From: an uncultured Clostridia bacterium
GTDB lineage: Bacteria > Bacillota > Clostridia > Christensenellales > Aristaeellaceae
Direction of reading: 5' to 3'
DNA length: 23,303 bases
Assembly: GCA_937934775.1 (NCBI GenBank)
Contig: CALGYL010000234.1
Location: 1-23,303, forward strand
This document shows, piece by piece, positions 1 to 7,197 of the stretch. The position numbers and the translations under genes are program-made. The notes under the pieces were generated by a model. The model saw only the letters and a program-made list of their open reading frames with translations, was not told the DNA's origin and searched no databases. The stretch's first letter is position 1, and the number at the start of each line of letters is the position of its first letter.

Positions 1-780
1 GTTGGTGATGTCCACGATGTTGTTGATGGGACGGACGCCCGCCGCGTGCAGATAGGCGCGCATCCACAGGGGCGACGGGGCGATCTTGACGTTTGCGACC
101 ACGCGGGCGCAGTAGCGGGGGCAGAGCGCTTCGTCCCGCACCTCCACCGACGCGTACTTCTCGATAGAATCCCCCGTATCAAAGACCTCGATCTCCGGCA
201 TCACGCAGTATTCGTCCAGAACCGCCGCGCTCTCCCGCGCAATGCCCCAGATGCTCAGGCAGTCGGGACGGTTGGCCAGAATTTCAAAATCCAACACGTC
301 GTCGCCCACACCCAGAACGCCCTTGACGCATACGCCGGGCGAGACTTCGTCGGTAATGACCAGAATACCCTCATCGCCAACATGCGGGTAAAGACCGGTG
401 GAAATATTCAATTCCGGACCGGAACAGATCATGCCGTGGGATTCTACGCCCCGAAGCTTGCCCTTTTTTATGGTGATGCCGGGCAGACGCGCGCCTTCCA
501 GCGCCACAGGCACCAACTGGCCTGCCCGCACGTTGGGCGCGCCGCACACGATCTGAAGCGGCGCGTCGCGTCCCACATCCACTGTACACACATGCAGATG
601 GTCGGAATTGGGGTGGTCCTCGCAGGTCAGAACCCGCCCGACCACCACGCCCTCAAACTCCGAGCCGGTGTTTGAAATGCCTTCGACGCCCGTTCCCGCC
701 ATCACCATGCGCTTGGCGTATTCTTTCACGTCGGGCTTGACATCGACGTATTCGCGCAGCCAGCTCATCGGTACTTTCAT
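1..780 (-). CDS. pheT: Phenylalanyl-tRNA synthetase beta subunit, N-terminal part (cut by window edge)
   Basis: Beta chain of the alpha2-beta2 enzyme that charges tRNA-Phe in the cytoplasm. The first 260 codons are present and stay in frame to the window edge, where the gene is cut; the full protein is usually about 800 residues. It begins MKVPMSWLREYVDVK. Residues about 40-150 form the EMAP/OB-type tRNA-binding domain, with HPNSDHLHVC, GAPNVRAGQ and GVESHGMICS. The start of the B3/4 editing region follows, ending in RPINNIVDITN, a PheT hallmark. The ATG at 780 lies 15 bases after the pheS stop, preceded by an AGGGGG ribosome site, so the two genes are co-transcribed under the T-box. No damage is visible. 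Confidence 0.97.
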   Translation of the reverse strand, partial: MKVPMSWLREYVDVKPDVKEYAKRMVMAGTGVEGISNTGSEFEGVVVGRVLTCEDHPNSDHLHVCTVDVGRDAPLQIVCGAPNVRAGQLVPVALEGARLPGITIKKGKLRGVESHGMICSGPELNISTGLYPHVGDEGILVITDEVSPGVCVKGVLGVGDDVLDFEILANRPDCLSIWGIARESAAVLDEYCVMPEIEVFDTGDSIEKYASVEVRDEALCPRYCARVVANVKIAPSPLWMRAYLHAAGVRPINNIVDITN

Positions 781-795
781 ATCAGGCGGCCCCCT

Positions 796-1818
796 TTACC
801 GGAACTGCGCCAGGAAGCGCAGGTCATTTTCATAGAAATAGCGCATATCGGGCACGTTGTACTTGAGGATGGTCAATCGTTCGATGCCCATACCGAACGC
901 AAAGCCCGTGTAGCGCCTGGAGTCGATGCCGCACATGTCCAGCACCTTCGGGTTGACCATACCGCAGCCCAGTACCTCAATCCAGCCGCTGCCCTTGCAG
1001 ATGCGGCAGCCCGCGCCGCCGCAGGCCGCGCAGCTGACGTCAAACTCCGCGGACGGCTCCGTGAACGGGAAGAAGGAGGGGCGGAAGCGGGTGCGGATGT
1101 TCTCGCCGTACAGTTTTCGGGCGAACAGGTCCAACGTGCCCTTCAGGTCGCCCATTGAAATGCCCTCAGCCACCACCAGGCCTTCCAACTGATGGAACAC
1201 CGGCGAATGGGTGGCGTCGCACTCGTCCACGCGGTACACGCGCCCGGGGCACACGATGCGGATCGGCGGCTTCCGCGTGGTCATTACGCGAGCCTGTACC
1301 GGCGAAGTATGGGTGCGCAGTACGATCTCATCGTCGATGTAGAAAGTGTCCTGCGCATCCCGGGCCGGGTGATTCTTGGGCAGGTTGAGCAGCTCAAAGT
1401 TGTAATGGTCAAACTCCACCTCCGGCCCCTCCACCACCTCAAAGCCCATGCCGGTGAAGATAGAGAGAAGCTGATCCTGAACCAGATACATCGGGTGCAG
1501 ACTGCCGGCGGAGCGCGTCTTTCCAGGCAACGTCACATCAATGGACTCCGCCTTGAGCCGCGTCTCTTTCGCCGCGCCCTTCAGTTGTCCAGCGCGCTCC
1601 TCGATGGCCTGCTCCAGCTTTTCGCGCGCCGCATTGACCAGTTGGCCCAGCTTGGGCCGCTCCTCGGCAGGCGCCTGACCAAGGCTGCGCAACAGGCCTG
1701 TCAGTTCGCCCTTTCTGCCCAGAACGCGCACCCGCAGTTCCTCAAGGGCCGCCGATTCCTTCAGCGTCCCGAGCTCCTGAAATACGCGGGATTCAATCTC
1801 CTGAATGATCTGTTGCAT
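796..1818 (-). CDS. pheS: Phenylalanyl-tRNA synthetase alpha subunit
   Basis: Catalytic alpha chain of phenylalanyl-tRNA synthetase, 340 residues, the normal length. The N-terminal coiled-coil arm (residues 1-85) is followed by the class II core: motif 2 around the RVYRVDECDATHSPVFHQLE segment and motif 3 near GFAFGMGIERLTILKY. It also carries the usual cysteine-rich insertion CAACGGAGCRICKGSGW. The frame is open for 22 more codons upstream, but that part is T-box leader. The ATG at 1818 (protein starts MQQIIQEIESRV) has an AAGGAGG site 6-8 bases upstream and matches the family N terminus. First gene of the pheS-pheT operon; expression should follow tRNA-Phe charging through the leader. Confidence 0.97.
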   Translation of the reverse strand: MQQIIQEIESRVFQELGTLKESAALEELRVRVLGRKGELTGLLRSLGQAPAEERPKLGQLVNAAREKLEQAIEERAGQLKGAAKETRLKAESIDVTLPGKTRSAGSLHPMYLVQDQLLSIFTGMGFEVVEGPEVEFDHYNFELLNLPKNHPARDAQDTFYIDDEIVLRTHTSPVQARVMTTRKPPIRIVCPGRVYRVDECDATHSPVFHQLEGLVVAEGISMGDLKGTLDLFARKLYGENIRTRFRPSFFPFTEPSAEFDVSCAACGGAGCRICKGSGWIEVLGCGMVNPKVLDMCGIDSRRYTGFAFGMGIERLTILKYNVPDMRYFYENDLRFLAQFR

Positions 1819-1836
1819 GAAACGCTCCTCCTTCGC

Positions 1837-2092
1837 ATAAAAAACCCCGCCCACTATGGGGCGAGGTCTCGCGGTACCACCCAAATTCGCCCGCGCGCAT
1901 CAAACGCTTCAGGCCTTTCATCCGGTTAACGTGGGATGAATCCGCGCAGGCCTACTTGCGTTCAGCCCGCGGGCTCCGGAGCGAACTTCGCCAGTTCCTT
2001 GGCCCAGCGCACTTTCAGCCGGTGGCGCGCCTCTCTGTCGGGCCGGTTTCCCGGCTACTCTTCCCCATCATTGCCTGTTTGAAATTGCAGAC
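1837..2092 (-). promoter_or_regulatory. T-box riboswitch leader of pheST (tRNA-Phe specific)
   Basis: The 312-base gap between pheS and the DUF1292 gene is a T-box leader on the minus strand. It holds the conserved GGTGGTACCGCG T-box/antiterminator sequence (1870-1882) and the AGAGAG...GGCTGAAAG-type stem I elements (about 2010-2040). The specifier region reads GAAGTTCGCTCCGGAGC, with a TTC phenylalanine codon at plus coordinates 1983-1985. A competing terminator lies at 1839-1866. Known T-box logic is that uncharged tRNA-Phe pairs with the specifier and the T-box bulge and stabilises the antiterminator. The secondary structure was inferred by eye. Confidence 0.9.
1839..1866 (-). terminator. 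Regulated intrinsic terminator of the pheST T-box
   Basis: On the minus strand an 8-bp GC-rich stem (CCTCGCCC with GGGCGGGG, one U-G pair) with a 6-base loop runs straight into six T residues. Its 5' arm begins just after the T-box sequence, the arrangement expected of the terminator that competes with the antiterminator. Confidence 0.88.
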
Positions 2093-2093
2093 G

Positions 2094-2122
2094 ATTATAG
2101 CATGAGCCTGAGTGCCCTGCAA
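2094..2122 (-). promoter_or_regulatory. Sigma-A-type promoter of the pheST T-box transcript
   Basis: On the minus strand TTGCAG (2117-2122) and a perfect TATAAT (2094-2099) are separated by 17 bases, just upstream of the T-box leader. It starts only 8 bases after the stop of the DUF1292 gene. Confidence 0.75.
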
Positions 2123-2130
2123 GTTAAGTA

Positions 2131-2442
2131 TCAGTCCTTGTCCTCTTCTTCCAGCGCTTCCTCATCGGCTTCGGCAATTTCCAGATACCGTTCGAAGATC
2201 TTCTCGAGAAGCTCTTCATCCTCGATGCCTACGTAGGCGTCGTCGCCGTCCTCGCTCGTCTCGATGCGCAGGATGATGACTTCGTCCTCATCCACATCCT
2301 CCACTTCGTCGATGGGCACCAGCAGTACGTACGGGTCTCCTTCGTACTCAACGGTCATGAGGTGCTCAAACCGGACGGACTTTCCGTCTTCGTCAAGCAG
2401 TTCAACGATCTCATTGCCGTTTTCCATCCTGTTGTTTTCCAT
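2131..2442 (-). CDS. DUF1292 (YrzB-like) acidic protein
   Basis: Small, strongly acidic cytoplasmic protein of 103 residues belonging to the DUF1292/YrzB family, whose function is unknown. The signature is EIVELLDEDGKSVRFEHL followed by VEYEGDPYVLLVPIDE; the C-terminal third is mostly Glu and Asp. The ATG at 2442 has GGGAGGG seven bases upstream; a second in-frame ATG sits five codons in. Third gene of ireB-ruvX-DUF1292, the same order as yrzL-yrrK-yrzB of Bacillus, which supports the call more than the low-complexity tail does. Confidence 0.9.
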   Translation of the reverse strand: MENNRMENGNEIVELLDEDGKSVRFEHLMTVEYEGDPYVLLVPIDEVEDVDEDEVIILRIETSEDGDDAYVGIEDEELLEKIFERYLEIAEADEEALEEEDKD

Positions 2443-2456
2443 AATCAGGCCCTCCC

Positions 2457-2906
2457 CTACGCTTCATCCGGTTTGCCCGAAAGCCAGCCGCCGCCATCCA
2501 GAAAACTCTGCAGGATGTAGGTAGCGGCCAGTTTGTCGACCACTTCCCGGCGCTTTTTGCCCCGGACCTCGCCCTCCTGCAACACGCGGTGCGCCATCAT
2601 TGTGGTCATCCGCTCATCCTCGTGTCGCACATGGAAGCCCTTGCCCTCCAGTGCCCTGGAAAACTCCAGTATCCGCTCGGCCTGCGGCCCGATGGTTCCG
2701 TTCATGTTTCTGGGAAGGCCGACCAACACGCGATCCGTTTCATACTTTGCGGCCAATTCCGTGATGCGCGCAAGATCGCGTTCGAGGCCTTTGGTAAAGA
2801 TAGTCTCCACACCCTGCGCCGAAAAACCAAGCGGATCCGAAACCGCGACGCCGATGCGTTTTTCTCCTACATCCAGCGCCAGAACGCGCTTTATGTACAG
2901 GGTCAT
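2457..2906 (-). CDS. ruvX: YqgF/RuvX family RNase H-fold nuclease
   Basis: YqgF-family protein, 149 residues, with an RNase H-like fold. Family members are annotated as putative Holliday junction resolvase and as a pre-16S rRNA 5'-end nuclease; the rRNA role is the better supported. Visible motifs are LALDVGEKRIGVAVSDP with Asp12, VLVGLPRNMNG (residues 61-70), the DERMTT block with Glu98, and VDKLAATYIL with Asp124, the expected acidic set. Its ATG overlaps the ireB stop by four bases (ATGA), implying translational coupling. It ends 14 bases before the DUF1292 start. Confidence 0.95.
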   Translation of the reverse strand: MTLYIKRVLALDVGEKRIGVAVSDPLGFSAQGVETIFTKGLERDLARITELAAKYETDRVLVGLPRNMNGTIGPQAERILEFSRALEGKGFHVRHEDERMTTMMAHRVLQEGEVRGKKRREVVDKLAATYILQSFLDGGGWLSGKPDEA

Positions 2907-3172
2907 CGGTCGGTGGTGTGCTGCGCGACGTAGAAGCTGACCAATTCTTCCAGGATCTCGTCCCGCTCCAGCCTGCGAATCAGCGAGCGGGCATTGTTGT
3001 AGCTCGTGATGTAGGTAGGATCGCCCGACACAATGTAGCCCACCAACTGCATGATCGGATCATGCCCCTTGGCTTTGAGCGACTGATAGACCGAGAGGAT
3101 GATCTCCTCGGCCGTGTCCGACGAAGTCGGGGCATAATTGAATTTGCTGGTCTCGCCAAATTTGCTGTTCAT
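2903..3172 (-). CDS. ireB: IreB-family regulatory phosphoprotein (UPF0297/YrzL)
   Basis: Small protein of 89 residues. In Enterococcus the homologue IreB is a substrate of the PASTA kinase IreK and affects cephalosporin resistance; elsewhere the role is unclear. The core contains LSVYQSLKAKGHDPIMQLVG, SGDPTYITSYNNARSLIRRL and ERDEILEELVSFY. Thr and Ser residues in the N-terminal TSKFNYAPTSSDT region are candidate phosphorylation sites (inference). I chose the ATG at 3172 (MNSKFG) over an 11-codon longer frame because it matches the family and follows a GGAAGGCGG ribosome site. The kinase/phosphatase pair is not in this window. First gene of the ireB-ruvX-DUF1292 operon. Confidence 0.94.
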   Translation of the reverse strand: MNSKFGETSKFNYAPTSSDTAEEIILSVYQSLKAKGHDPIMQLVGYIVSGDPTYITSYNNARSLIRRLERDEILEELVSFYVAQHTTDR

Positions 3173-3211
3173 AATGCACCGCCTTCCAGCAGCGAATGGG
3201 CCCATGTTCCC

Positions 3212-3240
3212 ATTATACTACAGCGTGGCACAATTTTCAA
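3212..3240 (-). promoter_or_regulatory. Sigma-A-type promoter of ireB-ruvX-DUF1292
   Basis: On the minus strand TTGAAA (3235-3240), a 17-base spacer and TATAAT (3212-3217), 39 bases upstream of the ireB start codon. One mismatch to the consensus in total. Confidence 0.82.
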
Positions 3241-3311
3241 TCACTTATTCATGGGCAATCGCGCCGGACTGCGGTAACCGTGATCTTTAAGGAATTTTTA
3301 ACCGTTTCTCC

Positions 3312-4334
3312 TCATTCGCGGCGCGCTGCCCAGACCCGGAGGCAGGTTTTTGTGATCATCAGAACCGGCAGCGCAAACAACATGCCGGCGACGCCGCCGA
3401 TGCTTCCACCCACCGCGATGGCGAGCAGTACCGCCGCGGGGTGTATGCCCATTACGCCGCCCATGATGCGCGGGCTGATGACCAGACCATCCAATTGCTG
3501 CACGGCGAACAGGATGAAAAGGACCATCGCCGTCTTGCCAAACCCCTCCGACAACGCGGCGACGGTCACCGGTATTCCTCCAAGAATCGGTCCGAAATAT
3601 GGGATCAGATTGAATACCGCCACGATCGCGCCTAGGAGCGCCGGGTTTTTCAGCCCGACCGCCCAAAACCCGAGACCCGCGATCGAACCGATGATCAGCG
3701 CAATGGTGACCTGAGCCTTCAGATACAGTCGAATCGTCGCCTTGGCGCTGGAGCCCATTCGGAGCACGATGCGCCGGGCAGGCTGCGGAATGGCCAGCTC
3801 CATGATCAGAAGCATCCGGTCCCGGTCGGCCAGAAAATAGTAACCCAGCGCGATGGTCATGACCGCCAGTGCAAAACTGCTCGCGATTGATCCGGCCATC
3901 CCGATAGTTCCGGTAAGCACGCGGCCCATTGTGTCGTTTAGCGCCCCGGTGTTGACCGTGGGCGACGGAATGCCGGGCAGCGACCGGGCCTTGAGCCAGG
4001 CGTTGACGCCTTCCAGAATTTGATTGGCTGATCGCATCAATTCCGGCGCGCGGGCAGCCAGATCACCCAACTGTCCGATCAGCGCCGGAATGAGCATGAG
4101 CAGCGCGCCCGTCACGATCAGAAACGCGACGGCCAGGCTGACGCCGGAGGCCGCTGGGCGGCTCAGCTTTTTTTCAAAGCGCGCGCACAGCGGCTCCAGC
4201 AAAAACGCGATGACGCCGCCGCCCACCGACATCTTCAGCGCCAGGAACACCTGCCGCCACAAAAGGCAAGCCAACAGAAGCGCCAATGTGACCAGCGCCG
4301 CGAACCTCAGCGGTTTTGTCAGACGTCCATCCAC
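3312..4334 (-). CDS. AI-2E/PerM (YrrI-like) family membrane permease
   Basis: Polytopic membrane protein of 340 residues, typical of the AI-2E transporter (PerM/TqsA) family; members export small molecules or ions and the substrate cannot be read from sequence. An N-terminal hairpin of membrane segments (residues about 10-45, with GGGVIAFLLEPL) is followed by a second pair near 60-90, a less hydrophobic middle, then several segments. The family block FNLIPYFGPILGGIP and the later IHPAAVLLAIAVGGSIGGVAGMLFALP region are clear. The start is GTG at 4334, eight bases after the stop of the small upstream gene and behind a weak AGGT site. In Bacillus a relative (yrrI) sits just upstream of alaS-yrzL; here alaS is absent. 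Confidence 0.92.
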   Translation of the reverse strand: MDGRLTKPLRFAALVTLALLLACLLWRQVFLALKMSVGGGVIAFLLEPLCARFEKKLSRPAASGVSLAVAFLIVTGALLMLIPALIGQLGDLAARAPELMRSANQILEGVNAWLKARSLPGIPSPTVNTGALNDTMGRVLTGTIGMAGSIASSFALAVMTIALGYYFLADRDRMLLIMELAIPQPARRIVLRMGSSAKATIRLYLKAQVTIALIIGSIAGLGFWAVGLKNPALLGAIVAVFNLIPYFGPILGGIPVTVAALSEGFGKTAMVLFILFAVQQLDGLVISPRIMGGVMGIHPAAVLLAIAVGGSIGGVAGMLFALPVLMITKTCLRVWAARRE

Positions 4335-4341
4335 GTTGTTT

Positions 4342-4509
4342 CTACCTGTTCCAAAGCTTTTCAGCCTTGTCCGTTACCTTCTGCACCGAATCAGAAGCCA
4401 TCTGCTTCATCCGGCGCTGAGACTGCGTATCCATCATTCCCAGTGCCGTTAACGCCGCTACGCCGATCAGCGCGCCCGTGACGATCCCCGTCAAGGTTCC
4501 GTTCCTCAT
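4342..4509 (-). CDS. Small YtxH-like single-pass membrane protein
   Basis: 55-residue protein with a glycine/alanine-rich membrane segment near the N terminus (TGIVTGALIGVAALTALGMM) followed by a charged amphipathic helix (SQRRMKQMASDSVQKVTDKA). This resembles YtxH/general-stress small proteins, but it is too short for firm assignment. The ATG at 4509 has GGGGGAG six bases upstream; a longer frame starting at 4530 lacks a site. It ends eight bases before the permease start. The whole 5' two-thirds is read in another frame by the end of the PRC-barrel gene. Confidence 0.7.
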   Translation of the reverse strand: MRNGTLTGIVTGALIGVAALTALGMMDTQSQRRMKQMASDSVQKVTDKAEKLWNR

Positions 4510-4951
4510 GCTCGCTCCCCCTTTCCCCATCGAATTCCAGAATCACGTTTTCGCCTTGGCACGCGGTCCAGCCATTGACGAATCGCCGTCCGCGCACCAG
4601 GTCTTCCCACCAGCCGCTCGACAGCTCCAGCGCCGCTACGTTCAGCGTCCGCTCGTCGATCAGCACGCCGGTGATCGCGCCGAGAATCTGCCCGTCGGTG
4701 GTGGTGGCGCGCCTGAGGTTTAAACCGCGCTCTCCACCGGGACGCACGCCGTCTTCCTTTACCAGAACCGCCACGTCGCCAAGCAGGCCCACGGCACTGG
4801 ACGGAATGAAGCGGTTGCCGCGCAGCCCGCGCGCAATGCGAAGGCCGGTGACCTTTGTCAGCCCTTCGTCCAGCGTCAGACAGGCCACATGACCGATGCG
4901 CTTTCCGTTCAGGATGACTGGCATACCAACGAACGCCTTTACGCCTTTCAC
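4391..4951 (-). CDS. Tandem PRC-barrel domain protein
   Basis: Predicted cytoplasmic protein of 186 residues with two PRC-barrel-like repeats, small beta barrels found in RimM, YlmC/YmxH and photosynthetic proteins. Repeat 1 starts VKAFVGMPVILNGKRIGHV and ends at DVAVLVKEDG; repeat 2 starts ATTTDGQILGAITGVLIDE and ends at ENVILEFDGE. The remaining 40 residues are charged, lack structure and coincide with the next gene in another frame. Start chosen as the GTG at 4951, six bases after GGAGGAA; the frame stays open further upstream from a TTG without a clear site. YlmC-type PRC proteins have links to sporulation, but nothing here shows a role. Confidence 0.78.
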   Translation of the reverse strand: MKGVKAFVGMPVILNGKRIGHVACLTLDEGLTKVTGLRIARGLRGNRFIPSSAVGLLGDVAVLVKEDGVRPGGERGLNLRRATTTDGQILGAITGVLIDERTLNVAALELSSGWWEDLVRGRRFVNGWTACQGENVILEFDGERGSEHEERNLDGDRHGRADRRSGVNGTGNDGYAVSAPDEADGF

Positions 4952-5047
4952 GCGTCTTCCTCCAAAAGCAAAATCTCCGGCAATCCCATTTTGCGTCGGG
5001 ACGCCGGAAACCATGCGCGCCAATGTTTCACACGGTGTGGAAGGCCA

Positions 5048-5950
5048 TCAGTTGGAAAGCTTTTCCAGCATGTCCAGAAAGCGTTTTTCGGGCGGCGCTT
5101 CAAAGAGCATGCGCTCTCCGGTGGTCGGATGAATGAAGCCCAGGCGAAACGCATGCAGGAGTTGTCCGCCTGGCACATCGATGGACGGTTTTTTCGGCCC
5201 ATAGACCGGATCGCCCACCACCGGATGTCCGATAGAGGCCATGTGTACGCGAATCTGATGGGTTCGCCCGGTGGTCAACCTTGCCTCAATCAGCGTTGCA
5301 CCCCGGAGCCGTGACAATACCTGCCAGTTGGTGCGGGCGGATCGGCCGCCGGGCACGATGGCCATACGCTTCCGCTCGGTGGGGTGGCGCCCGATGGGCC
5401 CCTCCACAAAGCCGGAATCTTCCTTGAGGTTGCCGTAGACGATGGCCATGTAGGCCCGCTCCACCGTGTGTGCCTTGATCTGCTCCGAAAGTGCCGCATG
5501 GCTGAAATCGTTTTTGGCCACCAGAAGAAGCCCCGATGTGTCCTTGTCAATCCTGTGTACGATGCCGGGGCGGAGTTCGCCGCCGATGCCCGAAAGGTCC
5601 GTCAGGTGATGAAGCAGCGCATTGACCAGCGTGCCGTCGTAGTTTCCCGCCGCCGGATGCACCACCATGCCGCTGGGCTTGAAAACTACCGCGAGGTCCT
5701 GATCCTGATAGCGGATGTCCAGCGCGATGTCCTGGGCGATGGCGCTGGCGGGCTGCGCTTCCGGGATCTCAAAGCGGATCCGCATGCCATTTTTCAGCGC
5801 AAACCCCGCCTTGGTTTCCGGCTTTCCGTCCACCTGCGCGCCGCCGGATTTTATAATGAAGGCCGCGCGCGAACGGGTTACCCCGGCGCATTCCGACAGG
5901 AACACGTCGAGCCGCTGGCCGTCCGACCGCTCGTCAAGCGTCCACTCCAC
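5048..5950 (-). CDS. rluD: RluD-family 23S rRNA pseudouridine synthase (YlyB-like)
   Basis: RluA/RluD-type pseudouridine synthase of 300 residues. It isomerises uridines in RNA, most likely 23S rRNA helix 69 positions, though paralogues differ in target. An S4 RNA-binding domain (about residues 11-60, DVFLSECAGVTRSRAAFIIK) precedes the catalytic domain with HRIDKDTSGLLLVAK, catalytic Asp135, and later GRTHQIRVHMASIGHPVVGD. The GTG start at 5950 follows AAAGGGGAG and lies inside the lspA 3' end, a 17-base overlap that implies coupling. The lspA-rluD pairing is classic in Bacillota, where pyrR often follows; here a PRC-barrel gene follows instead. Confidence 0.95.
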   Translation of the reverse strand: MEWTLDERSDGQRLDVFLSECAGVTRSRAAFIIKSGGAQVDGKPETKAGFALKNGMRIRFEIPEAQPASAIAQDIALDIRYQDQDLAVVFKPSGMVVHPAAGNYDGTLVNALLHHLTDLSGIGGELRPGIVHRIDKDTSGLLLVAKNDFSHAALSEQIKAHTVERAYMAIVYGNLKEDSGFVEGPIGRHPTERKRMAIVPGGRSARTNWQVLSRLRGATLIEARLTTGRTHQIRVHMASIGHPVVGDPVYGPKKPSIDVPGGQLLHAFRLGFIHPTTGERMLFEAPPEKRFLDMLEKLSN

Positions 5951-6401
5951 CCGCGCTCTCCCCTTTCACCAAAACGCCGATGGCGGCCATCGCCACGCCC
6001 ACCGACAGGAACATGTCGGCTACGTTGAACACCGCGAAGCGCATAAACGTCAGTTCGATAAAATCGATCACGTAGCCCAGCGCAATCCGGTCGATCAGGT
6101 TGCCCGCGCCGCCGGCTACGACCATGCACAGCCCCAGCCGCAGGAGCCGGCCCTTGGGCTTTCGAATGATCAGAAAGGCAATCACCGCCGCGATCAGAAG
6201 AACGTTCAGCGCGATGATCACCCACCGGCCATCCTTGAGCATTGAAAAGGCAACGCCAGTGTTTTCTGCGTAATGAAAGCGAAAAACCCCCGGAAGCGCT
6301 TCTGCAATGCCACTGTGACGGGCTAAAAGCCATTGACCGGCCCAGACTTTGCTCAGGCGGTCCAGCGCGATGAACAAGAATATCCAGATTGCGTAGAGCA
6401 T
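5934..6401 (-). CDS. lspA: Lipoprotein signal peptidase (signal peptidase II)
   Basis: Membrane aspartyl protease that removes the signal peptide from diacylated prolipoproteins. 155 residues with four membrane segments: 1-19, about 59-79, 88-104 and 124-145. The family motifs are complete: YAENTGVAFS (44-53), VAGGAGNLIDRI (95-106) with catalytic Asp104, and FNVADMFLSVG (125-135) with Asp129. Start set at the ATG at 6401 because GGAGGG lies four bases upstream and the protein then opens with the first membrane helix; 14 more open codons upstream look non-coding. Lgt, the preceding step of the pathway, is also in this window (11397-12179) but on the other strand. Confidence 0.97.
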   Translation of the reverse strand: MLYAIWIFLFIALDRLSKVWAGQWLLARHSGIAEALPGVFRFHYAENTGVAFSMLKDGRWVIIALNVLLIAAVIAFLIIRKPKGRLLRLGLCMVVAGGAGNLIDRIALGYVIDFIELTFMRFAVFNVADMFLSVGVAMAAIGVLVKGESAGGVDA

Positions 6402-6446
6402 TTTCCCTCCAGCGTTACCGTGCCCGGATTCTTTCCATTTCATGCA

Positions 6447-6475
6447 AACAGCCCTGCCGAAAAAGCAGGGCTGTT
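6447..6475 (-). terminator. 11-bp hairpin between divIVA and lspA (terminator-like or processing element)
   Basis: Perfect inverted repeat AACAGCCCTGC / GCAGGGCTGTT with a seven-base loop, 12 bases after the divIVA stop. On the minus strand the T run is in the loop and there is no T tract after the stem, so termination may be weak and partial. It may set the ratio of divIVA to lspA-rluD expression (inference). Confidence 0.55.
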
Positions 6476-6487
6476 GAAAGGCGAATG

Positions 6488-7093
6488 TTACGGCTCGTCG
6501 TCGCCCTTGTTGACATCCATCCGGGGCGTTTCGTCCGATACCACACTCTCGTCCAGCTTGAATGCATGGAGCTGTTCACGGACCAGCCGCTTGAAGCGGA
6601 CGCGATAATCCTCGGTGGCCTTGCGCACGCCTTCAAGCTCGACCTTGGCGCTGTCGATTTCCGCCTTCTGCTGGGCGATGACCGCGCTGGCCTTCTCCTC
6701 AGCGTCCGAAACCATCGCGACGGCCTTTTTCTTGGCTTCGCTGACGGTATCATCGGCAATGCGCTGAGCGCTCAGAAGCGTTTCTCGCAATGTCGACTCG
6801 AGATTGCGGAAGTACGCCTCGTCGGTGGTTTGAATGGGCTTGACCTCGGGCACGGCCTGAATGACCGGCGCCGCAACCTGTGCCTGCGGAGCGGGAGCGG
6901 CCATGCGTTCGCTGATGGCCTTGTCCGCCATCGCGCGTGCCTCCTGCGCCTGCTGCATCAGGGTTTTGTTTTCCTGGATCAGCGCCTCCATCTGGTCGGC
7001 GATCTCATCCAAAAATTCATCCACTTCATCTTCGGAATAACCGTGCTTCTGCTTGAGAAATTCCTTATCGCGGATGTCCTTGACGGTAACCAT
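6488..7093 (-). CDS. divIVA: DivIVA-domain coiled-coil cell division protein
   Basis: 201-residue DivIVA/GpsB-like protein. The N-terminal membrane-curvature domain begins MVTVKDIRDKEF and includes HGYSEDEVDEFLDEIADQME; a coiled coil (about 30-60 and 100-185) is interrupted by an Ala/Pro/Gln-rich linker (about 65-85). DivIVA marks poles and septa by binding curved membrane and recruits partner proteins. The ATG at 7093 follows AAAGGATG; 22 further codons upstream are open but unlike the family. The context is the ylmE-sepF-ylmG-ylmH-divIVA division cluster. A second, very short DivIVA copy lies 104 bases upstream. Confidence 0.93.
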   Translation of the reverse strand: MVTVKDIRDKEFLKQKHGYSEDEVDEFLDEIADQMEALIQENKTLMQQAQEARAMADKAISERMAAPAPQAQVAAPVIQAVPEVKPIQTTDEAYFRNLESTLRETLLSAQRIADDTVSEAKKKAVAMVSDAEEKASAVIAQQKAEIDSAKVELEGVRKATEDYRVRFKRLVREQLHAFKLDESVVSDETPRMDVNKGDDEP

Positions 7094-7197
7094 GTACGAT
7101 TCATCCTTTCCTCGCCAGAAATATCGGGGACGGGCTGCCGCTCGGCAGGATGGAATCAACCTTGCGTGTCATTTTTCCGCCATCGGCTGTCAACCGA

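Noticed and set aside
46..675. Plus-strand frame at the left end
   Set aside because: Antisense to pheT, which reads in frame with clear motifs from 780 to the edge.
4328..4330. ATG as start of the AI-2E family permease
   Set aside because: It is out of frame with the protein; the GTG at 4334 is in frame.
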